DNA from: Streptomyces sp. CBMA152
Lineage (GTDB): Bacteria > Actinomycetota > Actinomycetes > Streptomycetales > Streptomycetaceae
Assembly: GCF_014596475.1 (NCBI RefSeq)
Contig: NZ_MECJ01000018.1
Location: 1-64,000, forward strand
Length of the DNA stretch: 64,000 bases
Direction of reading: 5' to 3'
The notes beneath the pieces were generated by a model. The model did no database searches. It was not told the origin of the DNA and saw nothing but the letters and a program-made list of their open reading frames with translations. Below, piece by piece: positions 46,086-54,748 of this stretch (within the stretch, counting starts at the first letter, position 1; every line of letters starts with the position of its first letter). A program made the position numbers and the translations under genes.

Positions 46086-46104
46086 GCCCGGTAGGATGGG
46101 CGCC

Positions 46105-46494
46105 ATGGGTCATGGAGCCGACGGCAAGAACCACGCCACCCCCCGCGAGCGCCTGGACGCGGCGGGGGCCACCGATGTCGCCGCCACCCTCCAGGCCCTG
46201 GCCACCCCTTCGCGGCTGTACATCCTGGCCCGCCTCCAGGAAGGCCCCTGCGCGGTCGGCGACCTCGCCGAGGCCGTGGGCATGGAAGCCTCCGCCTGCT
46301 CCCACCAACTCCGCCTGCTGCGCAATCTCGGGCTCGTCACCGGAGAACGCCGGGGCCGCTCCATCGTCTACGCCCTCTACGACAACCACGTCGCCGAACT
46401 GCTGGAACAGGCCCTCTTCCACGTCGAGCACCTGCGGCTCGGCCTGCGCGACGCACCCACCGCCGAAACGGCCCCGGCCGCGGTCCGGCGGTAG
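46105..46494 (+). CDS. ArsR/SmtB-family metal-sensing repressor
   Basis: 129 aa. Winged HTH: LQALATPSRLYILARLQEGPC, DLAEAVGMEASACSHQLRLLRNLGLV, wing ERRGRSIVYALYDNHV. His-rich N-terminus (GHGADGKNH) and the terminal HVEHLRLGL helix supply potential metal ligands. Upstream in-frame starts (GTG 46084, ATG 46096) are possible. It likely derepresses the divergent ATPase/ferredoxin operon when the metal is present. Confidence 0.88.
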   Translation: MGHGADGKNHATPRERLDAAGATDVAATLQALATPSRLYILARLQEGPCAVGDLAEAVGMEASACSHQLRLLRNLGLVTGERRGRSIVYALYDNHVAELLEQALFHVEHLRLGLRDAPTAETAPAAVRR

Positions 46495-46911
46495 GCGGTC
46501 TCGTTTCGCGTATGAGCGCTCAGCCTGCAGCGCTTGGTGGGTAGCACGCGGCAGGGGCGGCGAGCTCGTTTCAGGTCAGCTCGGCCCCGGATCAACCCGG
46601 TGACGCAAAGAGCTTCATTCGTCCAGACCAAGTGGAGGGGGCGACCGCCAGGGCCCCGGCGGTGGCAGCGGCTGGTGAGGGCACGGCCAGGCGAACAGGC
46701 CGCGCGCAAGGGGAGCACGGCCGCATGCCCGGTGTGTCATGTGGATATGTCGCAAATATGCTGCATGGGCTTATCGGGAGGTTGTAGGTGGGCGGCCCGG
46801 CGCTTGCCGGGCGCCGGGCCGCACCAGTGGCAGATCGCCTTCCGGCGTCGTACCTCGGAGGCTCGGTGTCCGGCGGCCGTTGGTCGGGCGGTTGCCGGAC
46901 ATCGCGTCAGG
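46495..46911. other. No gene identified
   Basis: About 417 bp between the ArsR stop and the SH3 protein stop. Short frames on both strands lack domains or credible starts. A locally AT-richer patch near 46735-46790 (GTGGATATGTCGCAAATATG) may mark promoter remnants. Confidence 0.4.
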
Positions 46912-47301
46912 TCACTTGCAGTACGGCACGGGGGCGAGGTTGACCACATAGCGTGCGGCCACCCAGCCCGGCTTGCCCGCTCCGAGCTTGTACCAGAGCT
47001 TGTTGCCGTCCACGTTCTCGCCGGCCTTCTTGCACTGCAGCGCGACGACCGTGCCCTGAGGCAGCAGGCCGAGCCGCTTGGAAGCGGTGGTCGATCCCTG
47101 GTGCGTCCACAGGCCGCCGTTGGCGACGACCTTGCCGTTGGGCTCGGCCGCCGGGGCGGCCCGGTGGACCTGCTGGGCCGTGACGGTGGCCGCCGTCGGC
47201 GTCGCCGCCGAAGCCGTCCCCATGCTCAGCAGACTCCCTGCTCCCGCGAGCACCGCCACCGTGCCCGCGACGACGATCCGCTGCATGCCAGGTACGTACA
47301 T
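46912..47301 (-). CDS. Secreted SH3-domain protein
   Basis: 129 aa. Signal peptide about 1-36 (…AVLAGAGSLLSMGTASAATP), then a bacterial SH3-like domain ending GKPGWVAARYVVNLAPVPYC. Small secreted SH3 proteins are frequent in Streptomyces and may bind cell wall. The ATG at 47301 has AAAGGGG six nt upstream. No gene partner. Confidence 0.78.
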   Translation of the reverse strand: MYVPGMQRIVVAGTVAVLAGAGSLLSMGTASAATPTAATVTAQQVHRAAPAAEPNGKVVANGGLWTHQGSTTASKRLGLLPQGTVVALQCKKAGENVDGNKLWYKLGAGKPGWVAARYVVNLAPVPYCK

Positions 47302-47719
47302 GTTGTTCCCCTTTCATTCCCCGTGAGGTGTACGCCCTGTATGACGGCCGAGCATGCCGGTCCGTTGCGCCTCTGATCGTAAACTGGCGTAATTTGCACG
47401 GCAGTTGAAGCGAAGGTTGACCTTCTGACCGTGTCAGGCATCGGCCGGGTCCTGGTGCGGCGGGGGAGTGGTGCGATGAAGTGTCTGGACTCGGCGTGAT
47501 GGTCGGCGACGCGCCGTGGTGGGCACGGTCGTGATCGGCGGTACGAAGGTGAGCCAGGCCGATCGGGTGACTCAAGGCGGTGTTGGCGCGGGTGTCTCGG
47601 CCCGTGGGGGACGGGCGGATACGTTGAGCAGGATCCGGCCGTGGAAATGCGGTGCCGACGAGGCCGAGTCACCGGCCCTCGCGGTCCCGTCGCAGCGCAG
47701 CAGGGAGTGAACCACCGGC
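47302..47719. other. No gene identified
   Basis: 418-bp divergent interval between the SH3 and VOC genes. It includes AT-richer stretches (for example GATCGTAAACTGGCGTAATT near 47377) compatible with promoters, but I see no clear inverted repeats or coding frames. Confidence 0.4.
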
Positions 47720-48157
47720 ATGGACGTTCTCTTCATCACGAGCGTGGCGGTGGTCGTCGCCGACCCGCCGTTGAGCCGCAAGCTGTTCATCGAAGCTCTT
47801 GGCCTCCCGCTGGAGGGGGAAGGTGACGGCTACTACTCCAGCGGGAGCGTCCCCGGCAGCAAGCACTTCGGCCTGTGGCCGCTCTCGCAGGCAGCCGAGG
47901 CGTGCTTCGGCACGGCCCAGTGGCCCGCCGACCGGGTGGTCCCGCAGGCGTCGATCGAGTTCGAGGTGGCGAACGCGGAAGCGGTCACGGCCGCCGGTGC
48001 CGAGCTTCAGCGCGCGGGCTTCGACCTGGTGCACCAGGCCCGCACCGAGCCATGGGGCCAGACGGTGGCCAGGCTTCTCACGGCGGACGGCGTGATCGTC
48101 GGCATCTCCTACGCTCCCTCCTTGCACGACGTGCAGGACGACCAGCACCCCGGGTGA
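47720..48157 (+). CDS. VOC-superfamily protein
   Basis: 145 aa. Single-domain glyoxalase fold: FITSVAVVVADPPLSRKLFIEALGLPLEG, then AEAVTAAGAELQRAGFDLVHQ and a terminal ADGVIVGISYAP. The metal-binding pattern is incomplete, so a binding (for example drug-sequestering) role is possible. Confidence 0.82.
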   Translation: MDVLFITSVAVVVADPPLSRKLFIEALGLPLEGEGDGYYSSGSVPGSKHFGLWPLSQAAEACFGTAQWPADRVVPQASIEFEVANAEAVTAAGAELQRAGFDLVHQARTEPWGQTVARLLTADGVIVGISYAPSLHDVQDDQHPG

Positions 48158-48370
48158 CTCGCGCGCATTGCCATCGTCGACCGCGCCTGGTGCCTCACGT
48201 CGCGGTGCACCCCGCGGGAGCCCCCGCCGTATGACTGGCGGGGGCGCTCGCGTCACGGGTGATCTCGTGAAGTGCTGTCAGTGCCTGTCCGCGTCGCGCA
48301 TCACACGCCGAGCGTGGCCAACCCAGGTGTGGAGGTCGCTCACGGCCGTTTGCGGGACCGCGGCTGCCGG

Positions 48371-48871
48371 TCAGGTGGCGGAACCGGCGGCTGCGCCCGT
48401 CTTGAGGTCGGGCCCCCAGCGCTTGAGGGACTCTTCGAGGTCGAGCGCGCCGGAGCGGTTTTCGTCGGTCGCGGACGGCCAGTCCTCACGCGGTACGCGC
48501 CACATGATCTCGAACTCGTTGCCGTCGGGGTCCTTGGCGTAGACGGACTTCGACACGCCGTGGTTCGTGGATCCGACCATGGCGCCGCGCTCGTTGATCT
48601 TGTCGGCGATCTCGACCAGTTCGCCGAGAGTCCCCACTTCCCAGGCCAGGTGGTAGAGACCGACGCGACCTTGCTCGGGTCCGGGCGCCTCCGGTCCGAC
48701 GGAGAACAGGCCGAGGTCGTGGTCGTTGAGTGTGCCCTCGGCGCTGAGGAATGCGGCGCGGCCCGGGATGTCGACGTCGAGCCGGAAGCCGAAGACGTCG
48801 GTGTAGAACTCGACGGCGCGCGCGACGTTCCGTACGTAGAGCACCGCGTGGTTGAGGCGGCGTACAGGCAT
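48371..48871 (-). CDS. VOC-superfamily protein, extradiol-dioxygenase-like
   Basis: 166 aa. RRLNHAVLYVRNVARAVEFY has the first His; LGLYHLAWEVG, GNEFEIMW give the other ligands (H, E) of extradiol-dioxygenase/glyoxalase proteins. GGGAG before the ATG at 48871. It is the third VOC gene in 6 kb; the three are dissimilar. Substrate unknown. Confidence 0.85.
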   Translation of the reverse strand: MPVRRLNHAVLYVRNVARAVEFYTDVFGFRLDVDIPGRAAFLSAEGTLNDHDLGLFSVGPEAPGPEQGRVGLYHLAWEVGTLGELVEIADKINERGAMVGSTNHGVSKSVYAKDPDGNEFEIMWRVPREDWPSATDENRSGALDLEESLKRWGPDLKTGAAAGSAT

Positions 48872-49103
48872 GGGGATCTCCCTGAGGGGCGGCCACGCAC
48901 GGGTGGTGGCCTGGCTTGCAACGATAAAACAATGTGAGACTTCAAGTAAATAGTTCCTTCCCGTAAATGAGCCGACGCGTAGGGTGATCATGCCGTGTCG
49001 GTTGGATCGTGCCCGGACGGCGGCGGGGCGGCGCGAGCGCACCGCCCCGCCGCGGGTGGGAAAGCCGTGCCGGTCCGGTCCTCCGTGGCGACTGATCGTT
49101 TCG

Positions 49104-49808
49104 TTACTGCTTGTCGCGCGCGGCGAGCCGTTTGGTGATCTCGGTCTTGACCGTCTTGTGCAGCTCTTTTGGCGTGAAGCCGAGGTTGCGCAGGATCTGC
49201 GCGGCTGGGCTTTTCTCGGTGCGGATCAGGCCGAGCAGCGTGTGTTCCGTGCCGACCCAGTCGTGGCCGAGGTCGGCCGCCGCGCGGCGTGTTTGCTCGA
49301 TGGCCTCCTTGCTCTCCGGCCGGAACGCGATGTGACCTCGCAGCGCCTTCTCACCGGCCGGCGGCAGCACTTCCTCGATCGCGTCGCGGACGCGCTGCTC
49401 CGACCCGGTTTTCGCCACCAGCACCTCATACGCCAGGCCCCGCGGTTCGCCGAGCAGGCCGAGCAGCATGTGTTCGGTGCCGATGAAGTCGTGCTTGTGC
49501 GTTCGGGCGGCCTCCTGCGCCAGCACGATGCTGTGCCGGTTCAGGTTGGTGAACCGCTCGAACGGGGCGGGCGTGTGGCGTTGCTGGGCGGCCTGCTTGG
49601 ACACTCCGATGGCGTCGCCGATCTCGGTCCACGACGCGCCGGTCTGCTTGGCCTTGCTGACGTAGTGGTCGATGAGCTGGTCACCGAGGTCGGACAGGGT
49701 CTGGGCGCGAAGTCGCGCCTCGCTGATGCGGGCCAGTTCGTCGGCCTCGGGGAGCTCCTCGTCGAGCCGGGCGATCAGGTCGGCGAGGCTGATGTCGAGT
49801 GGACTCAT
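49104..49808 (-). CDS. HTH protein fused to two Clp_N repeats, probable regulator
   Basis: 234 aa. The N-terminal helical region contains an HTH (GASWTEIGDAIGVSKQAAQQ, about 55-75). Two Clp N-terminal repeats follow: (about 80-150) RHSIVLAQEAARTHKHDFIG TEHMLLGLL and (about 158-230) KEAIEQTRRAAADLGHDW VGTEHTLLGLI. No AAA+ domain, so not a Clp unfoldase subunit. Two palindromes abut its start and overlap its promoter. A split version of the same design is at 57766-58441. Confidence 0.85.
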   Translation of the reverse strand: MSPLDISLADLIARLDEELPEADELARISEARLRAQTLSDLGDQLIDHYVSKAKQTGASWTEIGDAIGVSKQAAQQRHTPAPFERFTNLNRHSIVLAQEAARTHKHDFIGTEHMLLGLLGEPRGLAYEVLVAKTGSEQRVRDAIEEVLPPAGEKALRGHIAFRPESKEAIEQTRRAAADLGHDWVGTEHTLLGLIRTEKSPAAQILRNLGFTPKELHKTVKTEITKRLAARDKQ

Positions 49809-49810
49809 AC

Positions 49811-49855
49811 GTCAACCGTAAGTTGACGATTGCTCGTCGTCAACCCGTAGTTGAC
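49811..49855. promoter_or_regulatory. Two operator palindromes over a leaderless promoter
   Basis: GTCAAC-N5-GTTGAC twice: 49811-49827 and 49839-49855, centres 28 bp apart. On the minus strand, TTGACG (49843-49838) is a -35, 17 nt later TACGGT (49820-49815) a -10, and the ATG at 49808 lies 6 nt further, so transcription appears to begin at the start codon. Each palindrome covers one promoter element, strongly suggesting autorepression by the Clp_N/HTH protein. Confidence 0.65.
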
Positions 49856-49993
49856 GCTTGTTCCGGATGGTCTGCGTGCGATGGCCCGGCGCGGCATCCG
49901 GCCACGGAGCCTCCCGCGAAAACCCGTTGGCGGACCACGGTGACCGCTGCTACTTTTCCGGAGGCCGTGCGAGAGAACGAGGAGGTGGTACCC

Positions 49994-50047
49994 GTGAACG
50001 CAGTATCGACATGGGTGCTCCCCTCCGGGGTCACGGTCGGGCGATAG
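49994..50047 (+). CDS. Possible 17-codon leader peptide
   Basis: GTG at 49994, stop TAG at 50045-50047; peptide VNAVSTWVLPSGVTVGR. GGAGG (49981-49985) is 8 nt before the GTG, a strong ribosome site, and the ORF precedes the hydrolase gene by 45 bp. Either a leader/small peptide or the tail of a longer non-coding frame; too short to judge by codon use. Confidence 0.35.
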   Translation: MNAVSTWVLPSGVTVGR

Positions 50048-50092
50048 GTCGTCCGGGAGCGCCGTTCATGAGCACTCCCGAAAGGCATGACC

Positions 50093-50815
50093 ATGCACTT
50101 CACTTCCGAGCAACGCCTCGACGACGGCGTCCTCGAACGCGAATTCACCCTCGGCGAGATCCCCGGCACCCTGTGGACGCCGGAATCCGCCGTACCGGCC
50201 CCGCTGATCCTGATGGCCCACAACAACGGCCTGCCCAAGGCGGAACCCCGGCTGGTGGCCCGGGCCCGGCTGTCCGCGGCGTACGGCTACGCGGTGGCCA
50301 CCATCGACGCCGCCGGGTGCGGTGACCGGCCCCGTTCCGCCGCCGCCGAACAGGCCCGCGCCGACCTCCGCCGGGCGATGCAGGCAGGCGAGCCGGTCGA
50401 CGAGATCTTCGAGTCCCTCGTCGCCCCGCTGGTCGAGAACGCGGTCCCGGAGTGGCGGACCACCCTGGACGCCCTTCTTGCGCTGCCCGAAATCGGCGGC
50501 CCGGTCGGGTACTCGGGGTGGACCGCCCTCGGCATCCACCTCGCGGCGGTCGAGCCGCGCATCGCGGCCGCCGGTTTCTTCGCCGGGGGTTACGTGCCCC
50601 TCGCCCAGCGCGAGGAGGCCCGGCAGGTCACCATTCCGCTGCTGCTCCTGCTGCAGTGGGACGACGAAGGGAACCCCCGGCAACGGGCCCTGGACCTGTT
50701 CGACGCCTTCGGCAGCAAGGAGAAGACCCTGCACGCCAATCTGGGCGGACACCTCGGTACCCCGTGGTTCGAGAGGGAGGACGGGGACCGGTTCTTCGGT
50801 CGGCACCTGAAGTGA
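50093..50815 (+). CDS. Alpha/beta-hydrolase (dienelactone-hydrolase-like)
   Basis: 240 aa. Lacks the classic GHSMGG: the elbow reads GYSGWTALGIHL (Ser-containing). ILMAHNNGLP and the terminal LGGHLGTPWFE region have the expected strand and His. The ATG at 50093 with AAAGG at 7 nt is preferred over the ATG six bases upstream. A weakly catalytic or non-typical serine hydrolase; no partner genes apart from the putative 17-aa leader. Confidence 0.75.
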   Translation: MHFTSEQRLDDGVLEREFTLGEIPGTLWTPESAVPAPLILMAHNNGLPKAEPRLVARARLSAAYGYAVATIDAAGCGDRPRSAAAEQARADLRRAMQAGEPVDEIFESLVAPLVENAVPEWRTTLDALLALPEIGGPVGYSGWTALGIHLAAVEPRIAAAGFFAGGYVPLAQREEARQVTIPLLLLLQWDDEGNPRQRALDLFDAFGSKEKTLHANLGGHLGTPWFEREDGDRFFGRHLK

Positions 50816-50923
50816 GGCCGGGCCGTCAGGTCGACAGCAGACGGTAGGAGACGTCGGCCATGATGCCGCCATCGAGGACGGGCCCCGGCCCTCCTCGATG
50901 GCGGTGGCCATTCAAGCGGCCTC

Positions 50924-51418
50924 TCACGGAGAGGTGATGTCGGCGACCACGGCGTTCGGCGGGATCCGTACGATGTCCGATGCCCTCGCCTCCACGGTGC
51001 AGTCCGGCCGGCCACTCCCACACAGCACGGTGCCCATCCGAGGCACCGCGGCGTCGAACACCACGGTGACGTCCGGGGCGTCGCAGATGGGGCCGACCCC
51101 GCCGCGCTCCATGTCCAGCTTTCGCAGCGCCGCCTCGTCGGCGGATTTCAGCGCCGAGCGCGACACTCCCAGGGCAGCCGCGAGCCGGCCGTAACGGATC
51201 CGTGCCGGGCCCGGAACGGCCGCCAGCACAAGGCGGTCGGGGCCGACGGAGAAAGCCACCGTCTTCAGCGAGTTCTGGATGTTCTCCTCGGTGAACCCGG
51301 TGCGGTTCCGGATGTCCGCGCCCGTGTGGATCTCCATGTGCTGGTGCACGGTGAAGGCCACCCCGGCAGCGGCGAGGAGCAAGGCAGCGGGTGAGGGCGA
51401 AGTCGGTGTGCTCTCCAT
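50924..51418 (-). CDS. YbaK/aminoacyl-tRNA deacylase-like protein
   Basis: 164 aa. YbaK/ProX-type fold: FTVHQHMEIHTGADI, TEENIQNSLKTVAFSV, DRLVLAAVPGPARIRYGRLAAALG. This family hydrolyses misacylated tRNAs (editing). The free-standing copy may edit a specific tRNA. GGGAG precedes the ATG closely. Adjacent genes are unrelated. Confidence 0.78.
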   Translation of the reverse strand: MESTPTSPSPAALLLAAAGVAFTVHQHMEIHTGADIRNRTGFTEENIQNSLKTVAFSVGPDRLVLAAVPGPARIRYGRLAAALGVSRSALKSADEAALRKLDMERGGVGPICDAPDVTVVFDAAVPRMGTVLCGSGRPDCTVEARASDIVRIPPNAVVADITSP

Positions 51419-51573
51419 GCTTCTCCCATAGCAACTGACCTAAAAGTGGGCCTAGTTGTAGCAGCTATGTCTGCCGGTGCCCGGGGGAGGGGCAGCGCGT
51501 GTTGGGTCCCCAGGACCGGGCCCCACGCGACAGAAGGTGACAGAAGTACCCGAAGAACGGTACGAAGTCCCTC

Positions 51574-52158
51574 GTGAACAACCAGGTGCCGGCCGGGACC
51601 ATCCGGATATTCATCGCCCTCGCCCCGCCCGACGACGCGAAGGAGGAGCTGGCACGGGCACTGCGCCCGGCCTACGACGCGTACCCGCGTATGCGGTGGA
51701 ACCGTATCGAGGACTGGCACATCACTCTTGCCTTCCTGGGCGAGCTCCCGGGCGCCACCGTTCCCCTGCTGCGGCCGCCGCTCGCGGCTCTCGCCGCCGC
51801 GCACCGGCCCGTACGACTGGCGCTGCGCGGCGGCGGGCACTTCGACGAGCGCGTGCTCTGGAGCGGGATCGACGGGGACCTCGACGGGCTGCATCTGCTC
51901 GCCGCCGAGGTTCGTGCCGTGGTCAAGGAGTGTGGTGTCGACTTCGCCGACCGCCCGCTGCGCCCGCATCTCACCCTCGCCCGGTCCCGCCGCAACGACC
52001 TCGTCGGCGTGTCGGAGTCGGCCGCCGCGCTCGCCGGGTTCACCGGCCGCTCGTGGCCCGCCGAGCGACTGCACCTGGTCGGCAGCAACATCGGCCGAGG
52101 TCCCGGCCCGATCCACTACCGCGACCTCGACGCCTGGAAGTTCGGCGGCGCAACCTGA
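51574..52158 (+). CDS. thpR: RNA 2',3'-cyclic phosphodiesterase (ThpR/LigT family)
   Basis: 194 aa. 2H-phosphoesterase superfamily with the two HxTx motifs: WHITLAFLG and PHLTLARS. IRIFIALAPPDDAKEEL and the C-terminal LHLVGSNIG are typical of ThpR. Probably processes RNA ends. It is convergent with helR with a shared terminator. Confidence 0.88.
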   Translation: MNNQVPAGTIRIFIALAPPDDAKEELARALRPAYDAYPRMRWNRIEDWHITLAFLGELPGATVPLLRPPLAALAAAHRPVRLALRGGGHFDERVLWSGIDGDLDGLHLLAAEVRAVVKECGVDFADRPLRPHLTLARSRRNDLVGVSESAAALAGFTGRSWPAERLHLVGSNIGRGPGPIHYRDLDAWKFGGAT

Positions 52159-52160
52159 CG

Positions 52161-52193
52161 CGGGTATGCGCTGGGTGTCCCACCGCATACCCG
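52161..52193. terminator. Bidirectional terminator between thpR and helR
   Basis: Perfect 10-bp inverted repeat CGGGTATGCG (52161-52170) / CGCATACCCG (52184-52193), 13-nt loop, in the 42-bp gap between convergent stops. Confidence 0.6.
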
Positions 52194-52200
52194 GCCGACG

Positions 52201-54357
52201 TCAGGGGCTCGTAAGGATCACGAGTTGCCGGGTCGCGCGGGTCATCGCGACATAGCGGTCGACGGCTCCTTCGATGCCTTCGCCGAACGTCTCCGGATCG
52301 ACGAGGACGACCAGGTCGAACTCAAGCCCCTTCGACAGCTGCGGCGTCAGCGACTGCACACGGGATGTCGCCCGGAACGCGGGATCGCCGATGACGCAGG
52401 CGATCCCCTCGTCATGAGCGGCGAGCCAGGTGTCGAGGACCGAGCCCAGATCGGCGACGGATCCGTGGACGACGGGGATGCCGCTGCTGCGGATGGACGT
52501 CGGCACGTTGGCGTCCGGGAGCACGGCACGGATGGCGGGCTCGGCCTGCGCCATGACCTCTTCCGGCGTGCGGTAGTTGACGCCGAGAGAGGCCACCGTG
52601 ATCCGGTCGAGCCCGACCCGCTCCAGCCGCTCCTGCCACGACTCCGTGAACCCGTGCCTGGCCTGGGCGCGGTCGCCGACAATGGTGAAGCTGCGGGATG
52701 GGCAGCGCTGCAGCAGCATCTGCCACTCGGCGTCGGTCAGTTCCTGGGCCTCGTCCACGACGATGTGGGCGAACGGCCCGGCGAGCAGGTCGGGTTCGGT
52801 GCCGGGCAGCGCGCTCTCGTCGATCAGACTCTCGCGAAGGTCCTGTCCGCGCAGCATCCCCATCGCGCCCTCGCTCTCGTCGATCACGACGTTCTGCAGC
52901 AGGCTGTCGATGGCCTCGGCCCTGCGCGTACGTTCGGCGGCGACCGCGGCGTCGTGGCGCCGCTTGCGTACGGACGCCTCCGCGTCGCCGAGCCGCTGCC
53001 GGGTCGCATCGAGCAGCGGCAGGTCGGACACCGTCCAGGCCTGGGCCTCGGCGCGCTGCAGCTTGCGCACCTCGTCGGGGCCGAGCCAGGGCGCGCACTT
53101 GCGCAGATAGGCGGGCACCGACCACAAGTCCCCGACCAGGTCCGTCGCTTCGAGCATCGGCCACGCCCGGTTGAGGGTCGTGACCAGGGCCCGGTCCTGC
53201 AGCACCGACCGCCGGAACAACTCGGGGGAGACCTCGTCGTCGTCGTGTTTGTCCAGCAGGATCGCGATCAGCTCCTCCCAGATCTGCTCGCGCGCCTCGT
53301 TGTGCGGTGTACCCGGCTCCACCGCGTCGAACGCCGCCGCCCAGTCGTCGGCGCTCAGCCAGATGTCGGACCAGTGGGTCGAGACCGTCATCCCCTTCGT
53401 CGGCGGCTCCTCGTACATGGCGACGGCTGGTTCGATCGCCTTCACCATGTCCGCCGACGCCTTCAGCAGCGCCACCTCCAGGTCGGGCTCGACCGCTGCT
53501 CCGGCTCCCTCGGCCACCAGGTCGCGCAGGGTGCAGGTCTGCACACCCTCCTCGCCGAGGCTGGGCAGGACATCGGCGACGTACGCGAGGTAGGGCTGGT
53601 GCGGGCCGACGAACAGGACGCCGCCGCGACGGTGGCCGAGGCGGGGTTCGGAGTACAGGAGGTGGGCGGTGCGGTGCAGGGCGACGACGGTCTTGCCCGT
53701 ACCCGGGCCGCCGTCGACGACGAGGGCGCCACGGGACCCCGCACGGATGACGGCGTCCTGGTCGGCCTGGATGGTGGCGAGCACATCGCGCATCCGGGAC
53801 GAGCGGTTGCCGCCCAGACTGGCGATGAACGCGGACTGGTCGTCGAGCGCGGCGCGCCCCTCAAGCCCGTCGGCGGTGAACACCTCGTCCCAGTAGTCGC
53901 CGATGCGGCCGCGGGTCCAGCGGTACCTGCGGCGGCTCGCCAGACCCATCGGGTTGGCGTGGGTGGCCGCGAAGAACGGCTCGGCCGCCGGTGAGCGCCA
54001 GTCGAGGAGCAGCCGACGGCCCGTACGGTCGGTGAGGCCCAGACGTCCGATGTACGTGGGCTCGGACCCGTCGGCGGGGACCATGTGTCCCAGGCAGAGG
54101 TCCAGGCCGAAGCGGCGCAGGGCGCGCAGGCGACCGGTCAGGCGGTGGATCTCCGCGTCACGGTCCATCGCCTCCCGGCCGATGCCGCCGGGCGCCCTGC
54201 GCTCGGCCTCAAGGCGGTCGGACACATCGGCGATCGCCTGTTCAAGGCTCTCGGCGATGGCAGCGAAATGCCGTTCGTCGCCGCCGATCAGCGCCGGGTC
54301 GGCCTTGGCGGCGAGACGCTCGGGAAGGTCGAACGCGCTGGTGGTCACAGGGTTCAT
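52201..54357 (-). CDS. helR: HelR, RNA-polymerase-recycling HelD-family ATPase (rifamycin protection)
   Basis: 718 aa. UvrD-like two-RecA-domain motor: Walker A GGPGTGKTVVALHR (about 217), DExQ-like VVDEAQELTD (about 534), GVNYRTPEEVM, LEFDLVVLVDP and the terminal YVAMTRATRQLVIL. N-terminal RNAP-engaging coiled-coil arm about 1-80 (ERHFAAIAESLEQAIADVSDRLEAE). S. venezuelae HelR displaces rifamycins from RNA polymerase. The ATG at 54357 has GGAG at 7 nt. A rifamycin-associated element lies 190 bp upstream, supporting the assignment. Confidence 0.88.
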   Translation of the reverse strand: MNPVTTSAFDLPERLAAKADPALIGGDERHFAAIAESLEQAIADVSDRLEAERRAPGGIGREAMDRDAEIHRLTGRLRALRRFGLDLCLGHMVPADGSEPTYIGRLGLTDRTGRRLLLDWRSPAAEPFFAATHANPMGLASRRRYRWTRGRIGDYWDEVFTADGLEGRAALDDQSAFIASLGGNRSSRMRDVLATIQADQDAVIRAGSRGALVVDGGPGTGKTVVALHRTAHLLYSEPRLGHRRGGVLFVGPHQPYLAYVADVLPSLGEEGVQTCTLRDLVAEGAGAAVEPDLEVALLKASADMVKAIEPAVAMYEEPPTKGMTVSTHWSDIWLSADDWAAAFDAVEPGTPHNEAREQIWEELIAILLDKHDDDEVSPELFRRSVLQDRALVTTLNRAWPMLEATDLVGDLWSVPAYLRKCAPWLGPDEVRKLQRAEAQAWTVSDLPLLDATRQRLGDAEASVRKRRHDAAVAAERTRRAEAIDSLLQNVVIDESEGAMGMLRGQDLRESLIDESALPGTEPDLLAGPFAHIVVDEAQELTDAEWQMLLQRCPSRSFTIVGDRAQARHGFTESWQERLERVGLDRITVASLGVNYRTPEEVMAQAEPAIRAVLPDANVPTSIRSSGIPVVHGSVADLGSVLDTWLAAHDEGIACVIGDPAFRATSRVQSLTPQLSKGLEFDLVVLVDPETFGEGIEGAVDRYVAMTRATRQLVILTSP

Positions 54358-54545
54358 GTCCTCGCTCCGATCTGAAGTTGCTGCCGCTGCCGTTACGGCC
54401 GCCGACGCGCACTCACGCACCCCGGACCGTCCCCCCATCAACTCGACGTCACCGCTCGATCCCTCACCCGACAACAGCGCACGCACGCGTAAATCCCCCT
54501 GTTTCCGCAGGTCCTGGCTTCGGCCCGCGATTCTGCCCCACCACC

Positions 54546-54566
54546 GGGGCCTTGCCGCAAGGCCCC
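54546..54566. promoter_or_regulatory. Rifamycin-associated element (RAE) upstream of helR
   Basis: Perfect palindrome with arms GGGGCCTTGC (54546-54555) and GCAAGGCCCC (54557-54566) around one C. On the minus strand this reads TTGCGGCAAGGCCCC at its core, matching the published RAE consensus (GGGGCTTGCGGCAAGGCCC) found upstream of rifamycin-inducible genes in actinobacteria. It lies 189 bp upstream of helR. Confidence 0.75.
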
Positions 54567-54748
54567 CCGTGCGCTATAAATTGAGAGTGGCAAGGAGTGG
54601 GTATCCCTCCTTGCCTTTCGTTTTTTCGTCGCGACGGGGGCTGCCGCGACCCTTGCTGATCAGTCCAAGCTCGTCGTTGACGGACGGCATGGAGATGCCG
54701 TCCGTCAAGGCTGACCAACCGTCACTTGGCGCTATTGCACGGCCGCGG
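54567..54748. other. No gene between RAE and the secreted-protein stop
   Basis: This is part of the 391-bp interval 54358-54748. It includes AT-richer sequence near 54577-54640 (TATAAATTGAGAGTGG) and a T-rich run TTTCGTTTTTTCG (54617-54629) after GC sequence, possibly terminator- or promoter-like. No coding frame with credible start. Confidence 0.4.
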
